DNA from: Lachnospiraceae bacterium
GTDB lineage: Bacteria; Bacillota; Clostridia; Lachnospirales; Lachnospiraceae
Direction: 5' to 3'
Assembly: GCA_030526405.1 (NCBI GenBank)
Contig: JAUNCZ010000001.1
Coordinates: forward strand, 104,040 to 168,039
Length of the DNA stretch: 64,000 nt
The position numbers were made by a program, and so were the translations under genes. Below are positions 36,571-45,724 of this stretch, one piece after another; within the stretch, counting starts at the first letter, position 1, and every line of letters begins with the position of its first letter. A model generated the notes under the pieces. That model was given only the letters and a program-made list of their open reading frames with translations. It was not told the origin of the DNA and searched no databases.

Positions 36571-36807
36571 ATCAGGATTCGGGTGTCAAAAGCCCCCAAA
36601 AACAGATTACACGGATTGTTTCGTACTTCGTACTCCCACAATCCTCCCCAAGATTCGGATATCGTGGTGCTTGCGCCCCACTTACATCCTCATCTTTGGG
36701 GCGTGTCACAAGGTCTATCACCACCGTACGTGCAAGCACCGGTGGCTCTGACCTTTTGACACTGTAATCCTATCAGGAAATTGTGTCAATTTCCTGATAA
36801 ATAAAAA
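36562..36807 (+). repeat. 21-bp palindrome split by an insertion
   Basis: The 16 bases at 36562-36577 and 5 bases at 36779-36783 together are the exact complement of 36787-36807, with a TGT loop. Without the insert they would form an uninterrupted 21-bp stem just after the topA terminator. The right part alone still folds as a 13-bp hairpin (36771-36799). Confidence 0.8.
36575..36770 (+). mobile_element. MITE-like structured insertion element (196 bp)
   Basis: Ends are inverted repeats: GGATTCGGGTGTCAAAAG on the left and the complement of GGATTACAGTGTCAAAAG on the right, 15 of 18 identical. It is flanked by TATCA on both sides (36570-36574, 36771-36775), a likely target duplication; TATCAGGA (8 bp) is also duplicated, so the exact boundary is ambiguous by 3 bp. 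Inside are further hairpins: GGATTGT/ACAATCC, CGCCCCA/TGGGGCG, AAGGTC/GACCTT enclosing CCACCG/CGGTGG around GTGCAAGCAC. There is no credible open reading frame. A non-autonomous transposon is the simplest reading. Confidence 0.7.
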
Positions 36808-36905
36808 CACAGATGCGTAGCTTCTCTAACGTATATCTTTTTCTCTTTCATTGACTCAAAAAATGAATCAATACAATAAAATGATTATAAAAATCAGACA
36901 ATTAC

Positions 36906-36934
36906 TTGCAATTATGAGAAAAATATTATATAAT
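36906..36934 (+). promoter_or_regulatory. codY promoter with CodY-box-like sequence
   Basis: TTGCAA (36906-36911), 17-bp spacer, TATAAT (36929-36934). AATTATGAGAAAAAT at 36910-36924 matches the CodY consensus AATTTTCWGAAAATT at 12 of 15 positions and lies between the -35 and -10, which suggests autorepression. The promoter match is strong; the operator is inference. Confidence 0.65.
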
Positions 36935-36983
36935 ACCAATGTAAATTTGTCGTTATTTCGTTTATATGGGAGAGAAGAGGAAA

Positions 36984-37787
36984 ATGAGCGTACAATTACT
37001 GGATAAGACGAGAAAAATCAACAAACTTTTGCATAATAATAATTCCACCAAGGTGGTTTTTAACGATATCTGTAAAGTAATGATGGAGTGCCTGAATTCC
37101 AATATTCTTGTAATCAGCAAGAAGGGAAAGGTTCTTGGAACAGGACATTGTCAGGGTGTGGATATTCTGGATGAGCTGCTGACAAGTCAGGTGGGTTCCC
37201 ACGTGGATGATCTTCTGAACGATCGTTTTCTGACCGTTCTTTCCACCAAGGAGAATGTAAATCTTGAGACCCTTGGCTTTACCAATGACAATATCCGTAA
37301 TTACACTGCCATCATCAACCCTATTGAGATTGCAGGAGAGCGTCTCGGAACAGTGTTCACTTATCGTCTGGGAAATCTGTATGACATCGATGATATTATC
37401 GTAAGTGAGTACGGTACCACCGTAGTGGGACTTGAGATGATGCGTTCCGTGAACGAGGAGGAGCTGGAGGAGAAGAGAAAGATTCAGATTGTGAAATCTG
37501 CCTTTAACACCCTTTCCTTCTCAGAGATGGAAGCAATCGGATACATTTTTGATGAGCTGAACGGAGAGGAGGGAATCCTGGTTGCCAGCAAGATTGCTGA
37601 CCGTGTGGGAATCACTCGTTCTGTTATTGTCAATGCCCTTCGCAAATTTGAGAGTGCCGGTGTGATCGAATCCCGCTCCAGTGGAATGAAGGGAACCTAT
37701 ATCAAGGTTCTGAATGATTACATTTTTGATGAGCTGAAAAATCTTCGTCTGGAGGAGAAGACACCAAAGACAGAGGATAAAAAGTAA
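36984..37787 (+). CDS. codY: GTP-sensing transcriptional repressor CodY
   Basis: 267 residues: an N-terminal GAF domain that binds branched-chain amino acids (LLDKTRKINKLLHNN, then NILVISKKGKVLG) and a C-terminal winged helix with ASKIADRVGITRSVIVNALR and ESAGVIESRSSGMKGTYIKV, which is diagnostic for CodY. Global repressor of amino-acid, peptide and carbon genes in nutrient-rich conditions. ATG 36984 is preferred; ATG 36966 lies within the ribosome-binding region. Directly follows topA, as in other Clostridia. Confidence 0.95.
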   Translation: MSVQLLDKTRKINKLLHNNNSTKVVFNDICKVMMECLNSNILVISKKGKVLGTGHCQGVDILDELLTSQVGSHVDDLLNDRFLTVLSTKENVNLETLGFTNDNIRNYTAIINPIEIAGERLGTVFTYRLGNLYDIDDIIVSEYGTTVVGLEMMRSVNEEELEEKRKIQIVKSAFNTLSFSEMEAIGYIFDELNGEEGILVASKIADRVGITRSVIVNALRKFESAGVIESRSSGMKGTYIKVLNDYIFDELKNLRLEEKTPKTEDKK

Positions 37788-37821
37788 ACAAAGAGGAACC
37801 GAAATCAAGAATCTGATTCTG

Positions 37822-37855
37822 CGGATGCTGCCAGGCAGCATCCGTGTTTTTTTTC
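37822..37855 (+). terminator. Intrinsic terminator of codY
   Basis: CGGATGCTG and CAGCATCCG stem with a CCAGG loop (fully palindromic over 23 nt), followed by TGTTTTTTTT. Confidence 0.92.
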
Positions 37856-37920
37856 TGTCCTGGCGCTGCCTCCTGAACTCCCTGGTTAAAAAATAAGGAT
37901 TAGTATAAAAAACAAAGAAA

Positions 37921-37970
37921 TAAAGAGAAAACAAGAGAAAATAAGAGAAAATACAGGAAAATCAAGGAAT
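37921..37970 (+). promoter_or_regulatory. Phased A-tracts upstream of the groESL promoter
   Basis: Five consecutive 10-bp units, each carrying AGAGAAA or a close variant, place A-tracts at helical periodicity just upstream of the groESL -35 box. This is expected to bend DNA or act as an UP-like element for RNA polymerase. Confidence 0.6.
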
Positions 37971-37978
37971 GTATATGC

Positions 37979-38007
37979 TTGCACAATGAGAGGAAAATCA
38001 CTATTAT
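37979..38007 (+). promoter_or_regulatory. groESL promoter
   Basis: TTGCAC (37979-37984), 17-bp spacer, TATTAT (38002-38007). CIRCE begins 12 bp downstream. Confidence 0.75.
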
Positions 38008-38018
38008 AAGACCATCGA

Positions 38019-38045
38019 GTAGCACTCAAAGCTGATGAGTGCTAA
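38019..38045 (+). promoter_or_regulatory. CIRCE operator upstream of groESL
   Basis: GTAGCACTC, 9 bp, GAGTGCTAA. It differs from the consensus only at the first base of the left arm. With the hrcA CIRCE this makes two HrcA sites in the window. Confidence 0.95.
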
Positions 38046-38083
38046 TAAATGAAAAGGAACACTTATTCAAGGAGGATATATAC

Positions 38084-38356
38084 ATGAAATTAGTACCATT
38101 AGGTGACAGAGTTGTATTAAAACAGATGGCAGCTGAAGAGAAAACAAAATCCGGAATCATTCTCACAACACAGGCTCAGGAGAAACCACAGGAGGCAGAG
38201 GTTCTGGCTGTAGGTCCTGGAACTGAGGACGTGAAAATGGAAGTTAAGGTTGGAGATAAAGTAATCTACTCCAAATATGCAGGAACAGATGTGAAGCTGG
38301 ACGGTGAGGAGTACATCATCGTGAAACAGGCAGATATTCTGGCAATTGTAGAGTAA
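38084..38356 (+). CDS. groES: Co-chaperonin GroES
   Basis: A 90-residue lid protein of the GroEL chamber: [15 protein letters not shown] at the N-terminus, the mobile loop around [17 protein letters not shown], and [20 protein letters not shown] in the core. ATG 38084 follows AAGGAGG; the frame extends upstream into the CIRCE and that part is not coding. Read with groEL from one CIRCE-controlled promoter. Confidence 0.97.
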   Translation: MKLVPLGDRVVLKQMAAEEKTKSGIILTTQAQEKPQEAEVLAVGPGTEDVKMEVKVGDKVIYSKYAGTDVKLDGEEYIIVKQADILAIVE

Positions 38357-38362
38357 GAATAG

Positions 38363-40012
<1,650 letters not shown>

Positions 40013-40039
40013 TTCCATCAAAACAGAACAGAGAATTTG

Positions 40040-40066
40040 AAAAGGCAGCCCGATGGGCTGCCTTTT
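40040..40066. terminator. Bidirectional terminator between groEL and the N-acetyltransferase
   Basis: AAAAGGCAGCCC, GAT, GGGCTGCCTTTT, with T-runs on both strands. It serves the convergent genes groEL (+) and the acetyltransferase (-). Confidence 0.93.
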
Positions 40067-40074
40067 TCTCATAG

Positions 40075-40881
40075 TTATGTCCTGTCCGGAATCCGGTATT
40101 CAATTCCGAAGTGTTTCTGCAGCAGGGAGCAGAACTGCTGATCATTTTCGATGGGAAGAGTTTCAGTCAGACCATTCTCAGTTCTGGTGAAGCTGTCACC
40201 GGTGATGCTGACATTTCCGTTATCCAGACGTCTGTTCAGGAGACGCAGGCTGGTAAATACGGAAAGGGGACTGGTGCTGGCATAGTGGCTCAGTACATGG
40301 AAATCGCAGTTTTCAGTTTCTGCGGTGCGAAATGCCAGCACATCCTCCAGCGCACCCTCTGAGGTGGTTCTGCTGAGAATCCACCAGGTGGAATCCTTCT
40401 GTCGGATGTGGAAGGTCTCGTCGTTGCAGCTTCTTGAAATTCCGTCCTCCACCTTCAGAGCAAAGGAGGGCATGGGTCCCCCGTAGCCCACATCACAGAA
40501 ATACAGCCCGTCCTCCAGCTGTACAAAGTTTACACGGTGCAGCACCAGAATGGGCGTGTCAGGATTTTTCCCCCGAATTACTTTGGCATCACCGGAGTAG
40601 GCTCTGTAGCCAAGGGCCTGCAGCAGGGCCACAAACAGAGCATTCTGTTCAAAACAGTAGCCTCCTCTTTTCCGGAGCACAATTTTCTCAAAAAGGTCTC
40701 CGATGGCACAGGAGACAGGTTCCTTTTTATAATAGGGGTCAAGATTTTCAAAGGGAACAGATTTCTGATGGGCCAGGATCAGTGCATCCAGGGCGGAAAG
40801 AGAGCAGGGCTCCCGGGTGGCTCCGATACGTTCCAGATACAGCTTCAGATCCGGCAGGGGAGTATAGAGTTCTTCAAACAT
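40075..40881 (-). CDS. Arylamine N-acetyltransferase
   Basis: 268 residues of the NAT family. The Cys-His-Asp triad is visible: C76 in RGGYCFEQN, H115 in VLHRVNF and D130 in FCDVGYGG. These enzymes move acetyl from acetyl-CoA to aromatic amines and hydrazines; in gut bacteria they can act on drugs such as 5-aminosalicylate, though the substrate here is unknown. ATG 40881 has AAAGGA 7 bp upstream; an in-frame ATG at 40905 with its own AAGGA is an alternative. A single gene with a likely extended -10 promoter at 40926-40921. Confidence 0.92.
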   Translation of the reverse strand: MFEELYTPLPDLKLYLERIGATREPCSLSALDALILAHQKSVPFENLDPYYKKEPVSCAIGDLFEKIVLRKRGGYCFEQNALFVALLQALGYRAYSGDAKVIRGKNPDTPILVLHRVNFVQLEDGLYFCDVGYGGPMPSFALKVEDGISRSCNDETFHIRQKDSTWWILSRTTSEGALEDVLAFRTAETENCDFHVLSHYASTSPLSVFTSLRLLNRRLDNGNVSITGDSFTRTENGLTETLPIENDQQFCSLLQKHFGIEYRIPDRT

Positions 40882-40920
40882 AAGAGTTTCCTTTCGTTTT
40901 GTCATTTTTTCCTTATCTTC

Positions 40921-40926
40921 AGTATA
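40921..40926 (-). promoter_or_regulatory. Possible -10 of the N-acetyltransferase gene
   Basis: TATACT on the minus strand preceded by TGT, an extended -10 form. The -35 is poor. Confidence 0.4.
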
Positions 40927-41028
40927 ACACAGGTTTGTTCCTGTGGCGAAGGGGGATCCCTGCCTGCTGTGGTGACGGGAATTCACGAAAATTGGTGAAA
41001 TAGTTCCATTCTTTCCTCTGAAACATGG

Positions 41029-41034
41029 TATGAT
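41029..41034 (+). promoter_or_regulatory. Possible -10 of the nitrilase operon
   Basis: TATGAT preceded by TGG (extended -10), 46 bp ahead of the nitrilase start; no good -35. Lies divergent to the acetyltransferase promoter. Confidence 0.4.
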
Positions 41035-41080
41035 TAGGGGGAGGGAAAGAAAGTAATTATGAAGGAGAGGTACAGAAACT

Positions 41081-41929
41081 ATGTCTGACAGAGGATTCAG
41101 GATCGGACTGGTTCAGTTGAATACGGGAACAGATCCCGTCCAAGCAAGGGAGCAGGCAGAAGGTCTGATTCGGGAGGCGAAGGAAAAGGGAGCTGCCCTG
41201 GTGATTCTGCCGGAGCATGCAGATGTGATCGTCAGGAGGGAAAAGGAGTATGGGTATCCTGTTCCAGGACCTGTAAGCCACTGGTATTCCAGCCTGGCCA
41301 AAGAGCTGGGAATCTATCTGCACTGCGGCAGTCTTACAGAGGAAAATCCTGATGATGAGAAGGGAAGACCCTATAACACGTCGCTGCTGTTTTCGCCTGA
41401 GGGAGAGATTCTGGCTTCCTACAGGAAGCTGCATCTTTTTGACGTGACACTGCCGGATGGAAACGGTGTACGAGAGTCGGCAGGATCTTCCCCGGGAAGG
41501 GAGATTGTGGTGGCAAAAACAGAGCTTTGTACGCTGGGTATGTCCATCTGCTATGATCTGCGTTTTCCGGAGCTGTTTCGCCTTCAGGCTCTGGAGGGAG
41601 CAGAGCTGCTGGTGGTCAGTGCCAACTTCACAGCTGCAACGGGCTGCGCCAACTGGGAGAGCCTTCTGCGGGCAAGAGCCATTGAGAACAGCTGTTATGT
41701 GGCTGCTGTGAATCAGTGCGGAGAAAAGCCTTTTTTCAAAGCCTGGGGCCATACCATGCTGATCGATCCCTGGGGAACTGTAGTGGGAGAGCTGGACGGG
41801 GAATCCCCCGGTCTTCTTATGGGAACCATCGATCCGGAGCTGGTGCAGAGGACAAGAAGAAAGCTGCCTCTGCAGGAGAACAGAAGAACCGACATATATC
41901 TATTAAAAAGAGAAGGAGAACAGAGATGA
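41081..41929 (+). CDS. Carbon-nitrogen hydrolase (nitrilase superfamily)
   Basis: 282 residues with the Glu-Lys-Cys triad: E45 in ILPEHAD, K116 in YRKLHLFD and C157 in SICYDLRFPELFR. The last motif and overall length resemble omega-amidase/Nit2 and related deaminated-glutathione amidases, but the loop sequences do not settle the substrate. It overlaps the following dehydrogenase by 4 bp (ATGA) and is the first of three overlapping genes, so co-expression is expected. Confidence 0.88.
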   Translation: MSDRGFRIGLVQLNTGTDPVQAREQAEGLIREAKEKGAALVILPEHADVIVRREKEYGYPVPGPVSHWYSSLAKELGIYLHCGSLTEENPDDEKGRPYNTSLLFSPEGEILASYRKLHLFDVTLPDGNGVRESAGSSPGREIVVAKTELCTLGMSICYDLRFPELFRLQALEGAELLVVSANFTAATGCANWESLLRARAIENSCYVAAVNQCGEKPFFKAWGHTMLIDPWGTVVGELDGESPGLLMGTIDPELVQRTRRKLPLQENRRTDIYLLKREGEQR

Positions 41930-43107
41930 AATCATTTGTACAGTATACACCTACCGAGGTGATATTTGGAAAAGGAACAGAGGAGCAGGCAGGAAAGGCT
42001 GTTGCAAAATGGGGCGGAAGCCGTGTTCTGATTGTATATGGCGGCGGAAGCGTTGTGCGAAGCGGTCTTCTGGACAGAGTAAAGAATGCGCTTAATCAGG
42101 AGCAGATCAGCTGGGAGGAATTTGGTGGTGCTAAGCCAAATCCGCTTCTTTCCCATGCAAGAGAGGGAATCAAAAGGGCAGTTGCCTTTGGCGCTGACCT
42201 GATCCTGGCTGTGGGTGGTGGAAGTACCATTGATACAGCCAAGGCCATCGCCCATGGTGCAGCCAATCCGGAGGCTGATCTGTGGGATATCTGGAAGAAA
42301 CGGGTTCCTTTGACAAAATCTCTTCCTGTGGGAGTAATCCTTACCATTGCAGCTGCAGGCAGCGAGATGAGCGACTCAGCTGTTCTTACCAATGAGGAGG
42401 CAGGGGTAAAATCCGGTATTAACACAGAGTTCAACAGAGCAAAGTTTGCCATTATGAACCCGGAACTGACCTTTACATTGCCAGATTATCAGATTGCCTG
42501 CGGTATCACAGATATTATGATGCACACCATGGAGCGTTACTTTATCCCTGGAAGCAATGCAATGCTTACAGATGAGATTGCAGAGGGTCTTCTCCGCACA
42601 GTGATCACCAACGGCCGCATTGCCATGAAGAATAAAGAGGATTACAACGCAATGGCTGAGATCATGTGGTGTTCCAGCATTTCCCACAATAACCTGACAG
42701 GACTTGGAAGAGACAGAGATTTCTCCGTTCATAAATTCGGACATGCCCTTTCTGCAAAATATGATGTGGCACACGGCGCATCTCTGGCTGCGGTATGGAA
42801 TGCATGGGCTGCCTTTGCACTGGAGGGAGAGGGCGCAGAGGAGCGCTTTGCCCGCTATGCCAGAAAGGTGTGGCAGGTGGAGGAGCAGCAGGACAGAGCA
42901 GCGGCTCTGGAAGGCATCCGTCGCACAGTGGAGTATTTCCGGGAGATTGGTATTCCTGTGACACTGGCAGAGCTGGGAGTGGATCCATCAGAGGAGGATC
43001 TGCAGGAGCTGGCCATGAAGACTACTCAGAACGATACAGTGAAGCTTTGCCCTGCCCGTGCCATCGGAGCTGCTGAGGCAAAAGAAATCTTCAGGGCTGC
43101 AAAATGA
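41926..43107 (+). CDS. Iron-containing alcohol dehydrogenase (BdhA/YqhD-like)
   Basis: 393 residues of family III alcohol dehydrogenases. The nucleotide-binding segment is RVLIVYGGGSVVRSGL and AVGGGSTIDTAKAI; metal ligands fall in DIMMHTMERYF and HKFGHALSAKYDVAHGASL. This subgroup reduces aldehydes such as butanal with NAD(P)H. ATG 41926 follows AAGGAGAACAG and overlaps the nitrilase stop; the frame extends further upstream inside that gene, which I reject. It in turn overlaps the next gene by 4 bp. Confidence 0.92.
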   Translation: MKSFVQYTPTEVIFGKGTEEQAGKAVAKWGGSRVLIVYGGGSVVRSGLLDRVKNALNQEQISWEEFGGAKPNPLLSHAREGIKRAVAFGADLILAVGGGSTIDTAKAIAHGAANPEADLWDIWKKRVPLTKSLPVGVILTIAAAGSEMSDSAVLTNEEAGVKSGINTEFNRAKFAIMNPELTFTLPDYQIACGITDIMMHTMERYFIPGSNAMLTDEIAEGLLRTVITNGRIAMKNKEDYNAMAEIMWCSSISHNNLTGLGRDRDFSVHKFGHALSAKYDVAHGASLAAVWNAWAAFALEGEGAEERFARYARKVWQVEEQQDRAAALEGIRRTVEYFREIGIPVTLAELGVDPSEEDLQELAMKTTQNDTVKLCPARAIGAAEAKEIFRAAK

Positions 43108-44207
43108 TGGAAGACGTGAAAAAGAACCGAAGCTCCCTGAGCAGTGAAAGAGTCTTCTTCAGTAAGAACGTGACCCTTGCTGCCAAGGGAATCGGCGCGA
43201 TCCTTATGCTGAACCATCATCTGTTTTCCTGTTTTCCGGAGTATGTGGACCAGTACCAGGTGTCCTCCAGGCTTTTTTCCATGGATACAGTGATGAGATT
43301 CAGTATTTTCTCAAAAATATGTGTGGCGATCTTTGTGGTGCTGTCGGCTTATGGTATGACCCTTTCCTTTGACAGGAGCAGAGGATCCGGAACCCAGTAT
43401 GTAAAGAGAAGACTTTTCCGCCTGGAGGCAGGCTTCTGGCCGGTATTTTTCCTGGCCACAGCCACCTTTTTCCTTCGGGAGGATCATCTGGGGGTGTATC
43501 TGGCTTCAGGAAAAGGGAACGGACTTCTTTACTATGTAATTGACGGTCTGGGCCTGGCTTCTTTCCTGGGGACCCCTACCTATAATGAGACCTGGTGGTA
43601 TATGTCCCTGGCCATTCTGATGGTATTCCTGGTGCCTGTGCTGGTGAAGCTGTATGATGCTGCCGGTATCTGTGTGCTGGGACTTCTGGTGATGGCACCC
43701 TACCTGGGTGTGGCCATGACTCCCAGTGTGATGTATCTTTGCTCCATCGCTATCGGTATCTGGCTGGCAAGGGGAAATCTGCTGGATCGGGTGCAGGCAA
43801 TTACTGCAACAGGTGTTGGAAAAGGGGTGTTTCTGGTGGGAATGCTGGCGGTATTGCTGGCTCTGTACAGATACAGGGATCCCTTGGCGGCAGCCTGGCT
43901 GTCCGATGGGGCAGCAGCACTTGTGATCATTCTCATTCTTTTTGTACTGGTGGATGAGATGAAGCTCCCCCTCCCTGTGCTGCGCTGGATCGGAAAGCAT
44001 TCCATGAATGTATTTCTGATTCATACCCTTCTTCTGGAGTATTATTTCCGGGATGTGGTATACAGGGGGAAAAACTGGTTTCTGATTCTTCTGGTGCTCC
44101 TTGTCATGTCCCTGACTGCCTCTGTTCTGGTTGAAATGCTGAAACAGGCAGGTGCTGTGCTGGTGAATCGGATAAAGAGAAAGCCGGTTCAGAAGGAAGA
44201 GAAATAA
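43104..44207 (+). CDS. Acyltransferase-3-type integral membrane protein
   Basis: 367 residues with a cytoplasmic N-terminus and roughly ten hydrophobic helices. The first helix carries KGIGAILMLNHHLF, where the two His recall the catalytic His of acyltransferase family 3, and later segments include FVVLSAYGMTLSF, YVKRRLFRLEAGFW, TWWYMSLAILMVF and WIGKHSMNVFLIHTLL, all in the expected order. Such proteins O-acylate exported glycans or lipids. The acceptor is unknown. The start overlaps the dehydrogenase stop. The C-terminus is basic. Confidence 0.8.
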   Translation: MMEDVKKNRSSLSSERVFFSKNVTLAAKGIGAILMLNHHLFSCFPEYVDQYQVSSRLFSMDTVMRFSIFSKICVAIFVVLSAYGMTLSFDRSRGSGTQYVKRRLFRLEAGFWPVFFLATATFFLREDHLGVYLASGKGNGLLYYVIDGLGLASFLGTPTYNETWWYMSLAILMVFLVPVLVKLYDAAGICVLGLLVMAPYLGVAMTPSVMYLCSIAIGIWLARGNLLDRVQAITATGVGKGVFLVGMLAVLLALYRYRDPLAAAWLSDGAAALVIILILFVLVDEMKLPLPVLRWIGKHSMNVFLIHTLLLEYYFRDVVYRGKNWFLILLVLLVMSLTASVLVEMLKQAGAVLVNRIKRKPVQKEEK

Positions 44208-44221
44208 CAGATGCATAACAG

Positions 44222-44252
44222 AAAAAGCCGTCCCGGTTTGGGACGGCTTTTT
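44222..44252. terminator. Bidirectional terminator between acyltransferase and argG
   Basis: AAAAAGCCGTCCC, GGTTT, GGGACGGCTTTTT: T-runs on both strands serve the two convergent genes. Confidence 0.93.
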
Positions 44253-44263
44253 CTGATACATGC

Positions 44264-45490
44264 TTATTTCTGATTTTTCTCAACTTCCATCAGTTTCATT
44301 GCACGAACCTTCAGTGGAAGACCGAAGAGAGTGATGAATCCTGTTGCATCAGAGTGATCATACATATCACCTGTTGTGAAGGAAGCCAGAGACTCATTGT
44401 ACAGAGAGTATGGAGAAGTTGTTCCGGCTTTGATGATGTTTCCTTTGTACAGTTTGAATTTAACTTCACCTGTCACATATTTCTGTGTGGATTTTACGAA
44501 AGCCTGAAGAGCATCGCTCAGTGGTGTGAACCATTTTCCCTCGTAAACAACCTGTGCGAACTGGCTGCCAAGTTTTTTCTTAGCCTCCATTGTCTCGCGA
44601 TCCAGACACAGCTCCTCAAGCTGATCATGTGCCTCCATCAGAATGGTTCCGCCTGGTGTCTCGTATACACCACGGGATTTCATTCCAACTACACGGTTCT
44701 CTACGATATCACAGATACCGATTCCGTGTTTTCCACCCAGAACGTTCAGCTCTTTGATGATGTCTGCCACTTTCATCTCTTTTCCGTTAACGGATACTGG
44801 AACACCCTCAACGAATTTCATTGTAACATACTCACCCTCATCAGGAGCTTTCTCAGGTGTTACACCAAGAACCAGCATGTGGTCGTAGTTTGGCTCGTTT
44901 GCAGGATCCTCCAGCTCAAGTCCCTCATGGCTGATATGCCACAGGTTACGGTCACGGCTGTAGCTGTTGTCAGCGGAGAATGGCATCTCGATTCCGTGAG
45001 CCTTGATGTAGTTCCACTCGTCCTCGCGGGACTCCATTGTCCACAGGTCACGCATACGCCATGGAGCGATTACTTTCAGGTCTGGAGCCAGAGCCTTGAT
45101 TCCCAGCTCAAAACGGATCTGATCGTTTCCTTTTCCGGTAGCACCGTGACAGATTGCGGAAGCACCCTCTTTTCTTGCAACCTCAACCAGACGTTTTACG
45201 ATTGCAGGACGAGCCATGGAAGTTCCCAGCAGATATTTGTGCTCATATACAGCACCTGCCTGTACGCAAGGAACGATGAAGTTATCGCAGAAATCATCCA
45301 CGATATCCTCGATATACAGTTTGGAAGCACCTGCAGCTTTTGCTCTCTCATCGAGACCATCCAGCTCAGGTCCCTGTCCGCAGTCGATACAGCAGCAGAT
45401 TACTTCGTAGTCAAAGGTCTCTTTCAGCCACGGAACAAGTGCTGTGGTGTCAAGACCGCCGGAATATGCTAATACAACTTTCTCACTCAT
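44264..45490 (-). CDS. argG: Argininosuccinate synthase
   Basis: Joins citrulline and aspartate using ATP, the seventh step of arginine synthesis. 408 residues beginning EKVVLAYSGGLDTTALVPWL with the PP-loop SGGLDT, followed by CHGATGKGNDQIRFELG and FSADNSYSRDRNLWHIS, all diagnostic. GGAGGATATTCAC precedes the ATG. It is divergent from argCJBD, with promoters and ArgR-type palindromes in the 387-bp gap. argH is not adjacent. Confidence 0.97.
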   Translation of the reverse strand: MSEKVVLAYSGGLDTTALVPWLKETFDYEVICCCIDCGQGPELDGLDERAKAAGASKLYIEDIVDDFCDNFIVPCVQAGAVYEHKYLLGTSMARPAIVKRLVEVARKEGASAICHGATGKGNDQIRFELGIKALAPDLKVIAPWRMRDLWTMESREDEWNYIKAHGIEMPFSADNSYSRDRNLWHISHEGLELEDPANEPNYDHMLVLGVTPEKAPDEGEYVTMKFVEGVPVSVNGKEMKVADIIKELNVLGGKHGIGICDIVENRVVGMKSRGVYETPGGTILMEAHDQLEELCLDRETMEAKKKLGSQFAQVVYEGKWFTPLSDALQAFVKSTQKYVTGEVKFKLYKGNIIKAGTTSPYSLYNESLASFTTGDMYDHSDATGFITLFGLPLKVRAMKLMEVEKNQK

Positions 45491-45544
45491 GTGAATATCC
45501 TCCTGATCTATAAATCAAATATTGTGTTTGTTCTGATGGATGTT

Positions 45545-45573
45545 AATATACATCAAATAAACATGATATGCAA
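45545..45573 (-). promoter_or_regulatory. argG promoter
   Basis: Minus strand: TTGCAT (45573-45568), 17-bp spacer, TATATT (45550-45545). AT-rich half-sites overlap it, so ArgR control is plausible. Confidence 0.7.
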
Positions 45574-45601
45574 GCCTTTTTTCAGTTTTTGTGAAAAAAC
45601 A

Positions 45602-45636
45602 TTGCATAAAATGCATACAGAGTGTATAATTATGCA
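45602..45636 (+). promoter_or_regulatory. argC: argC promoter overlapped by ArgR-box-like palindromes
   Basis: TTGCAT (45602-45607), 17-bp spacer, TATAAT (45625-45630). Two TGCAT-type palindromes cover it: TGCATAAAATGCA over the -35 and TGTATAATTATGCA (45623-45636) over the -10; a further TGCATA lies at 45653-45658. The second fits the ARG box plan (TGAAT, 4 A/T, ATTCA) in spacing. Repression by arginine-bound ArgR is the natural inference. Confidence 0.65.
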
Positions 45637-45694
45637 TTATCCAAGAATAGAGTGCATATTTCTACCATAAGGAGACAGGAAAGAGAGATTTTTC

Positions 45695-45724
45695 TTTACA
45701 TTTTTTCCCTGTGGGGTGTATGCT
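45695..45724 (+). promoter_or_regulatory. Possible second argC promoter
   Basis: TTTACA (45695-45700), 18-bp spacer, TATGCT (45719-45724), 154 bp before argC. The following leader contains a GCAC/GTGC hairpin (GAGCACTTTAATGTGC). I recognise no riboswitch in it. Confidence 0.4.

Noticed and set aside
36523..36767. Short frames across the topA-codY gap
   Set aside because: They lie across a terminator and the inverted-repeat element and have no RBS or family match.
37921..37970. CRISPR-like short tandem repeats
   Set aside because: The repeats are 10 bp with no spacers; better explained as phased A-tracts.
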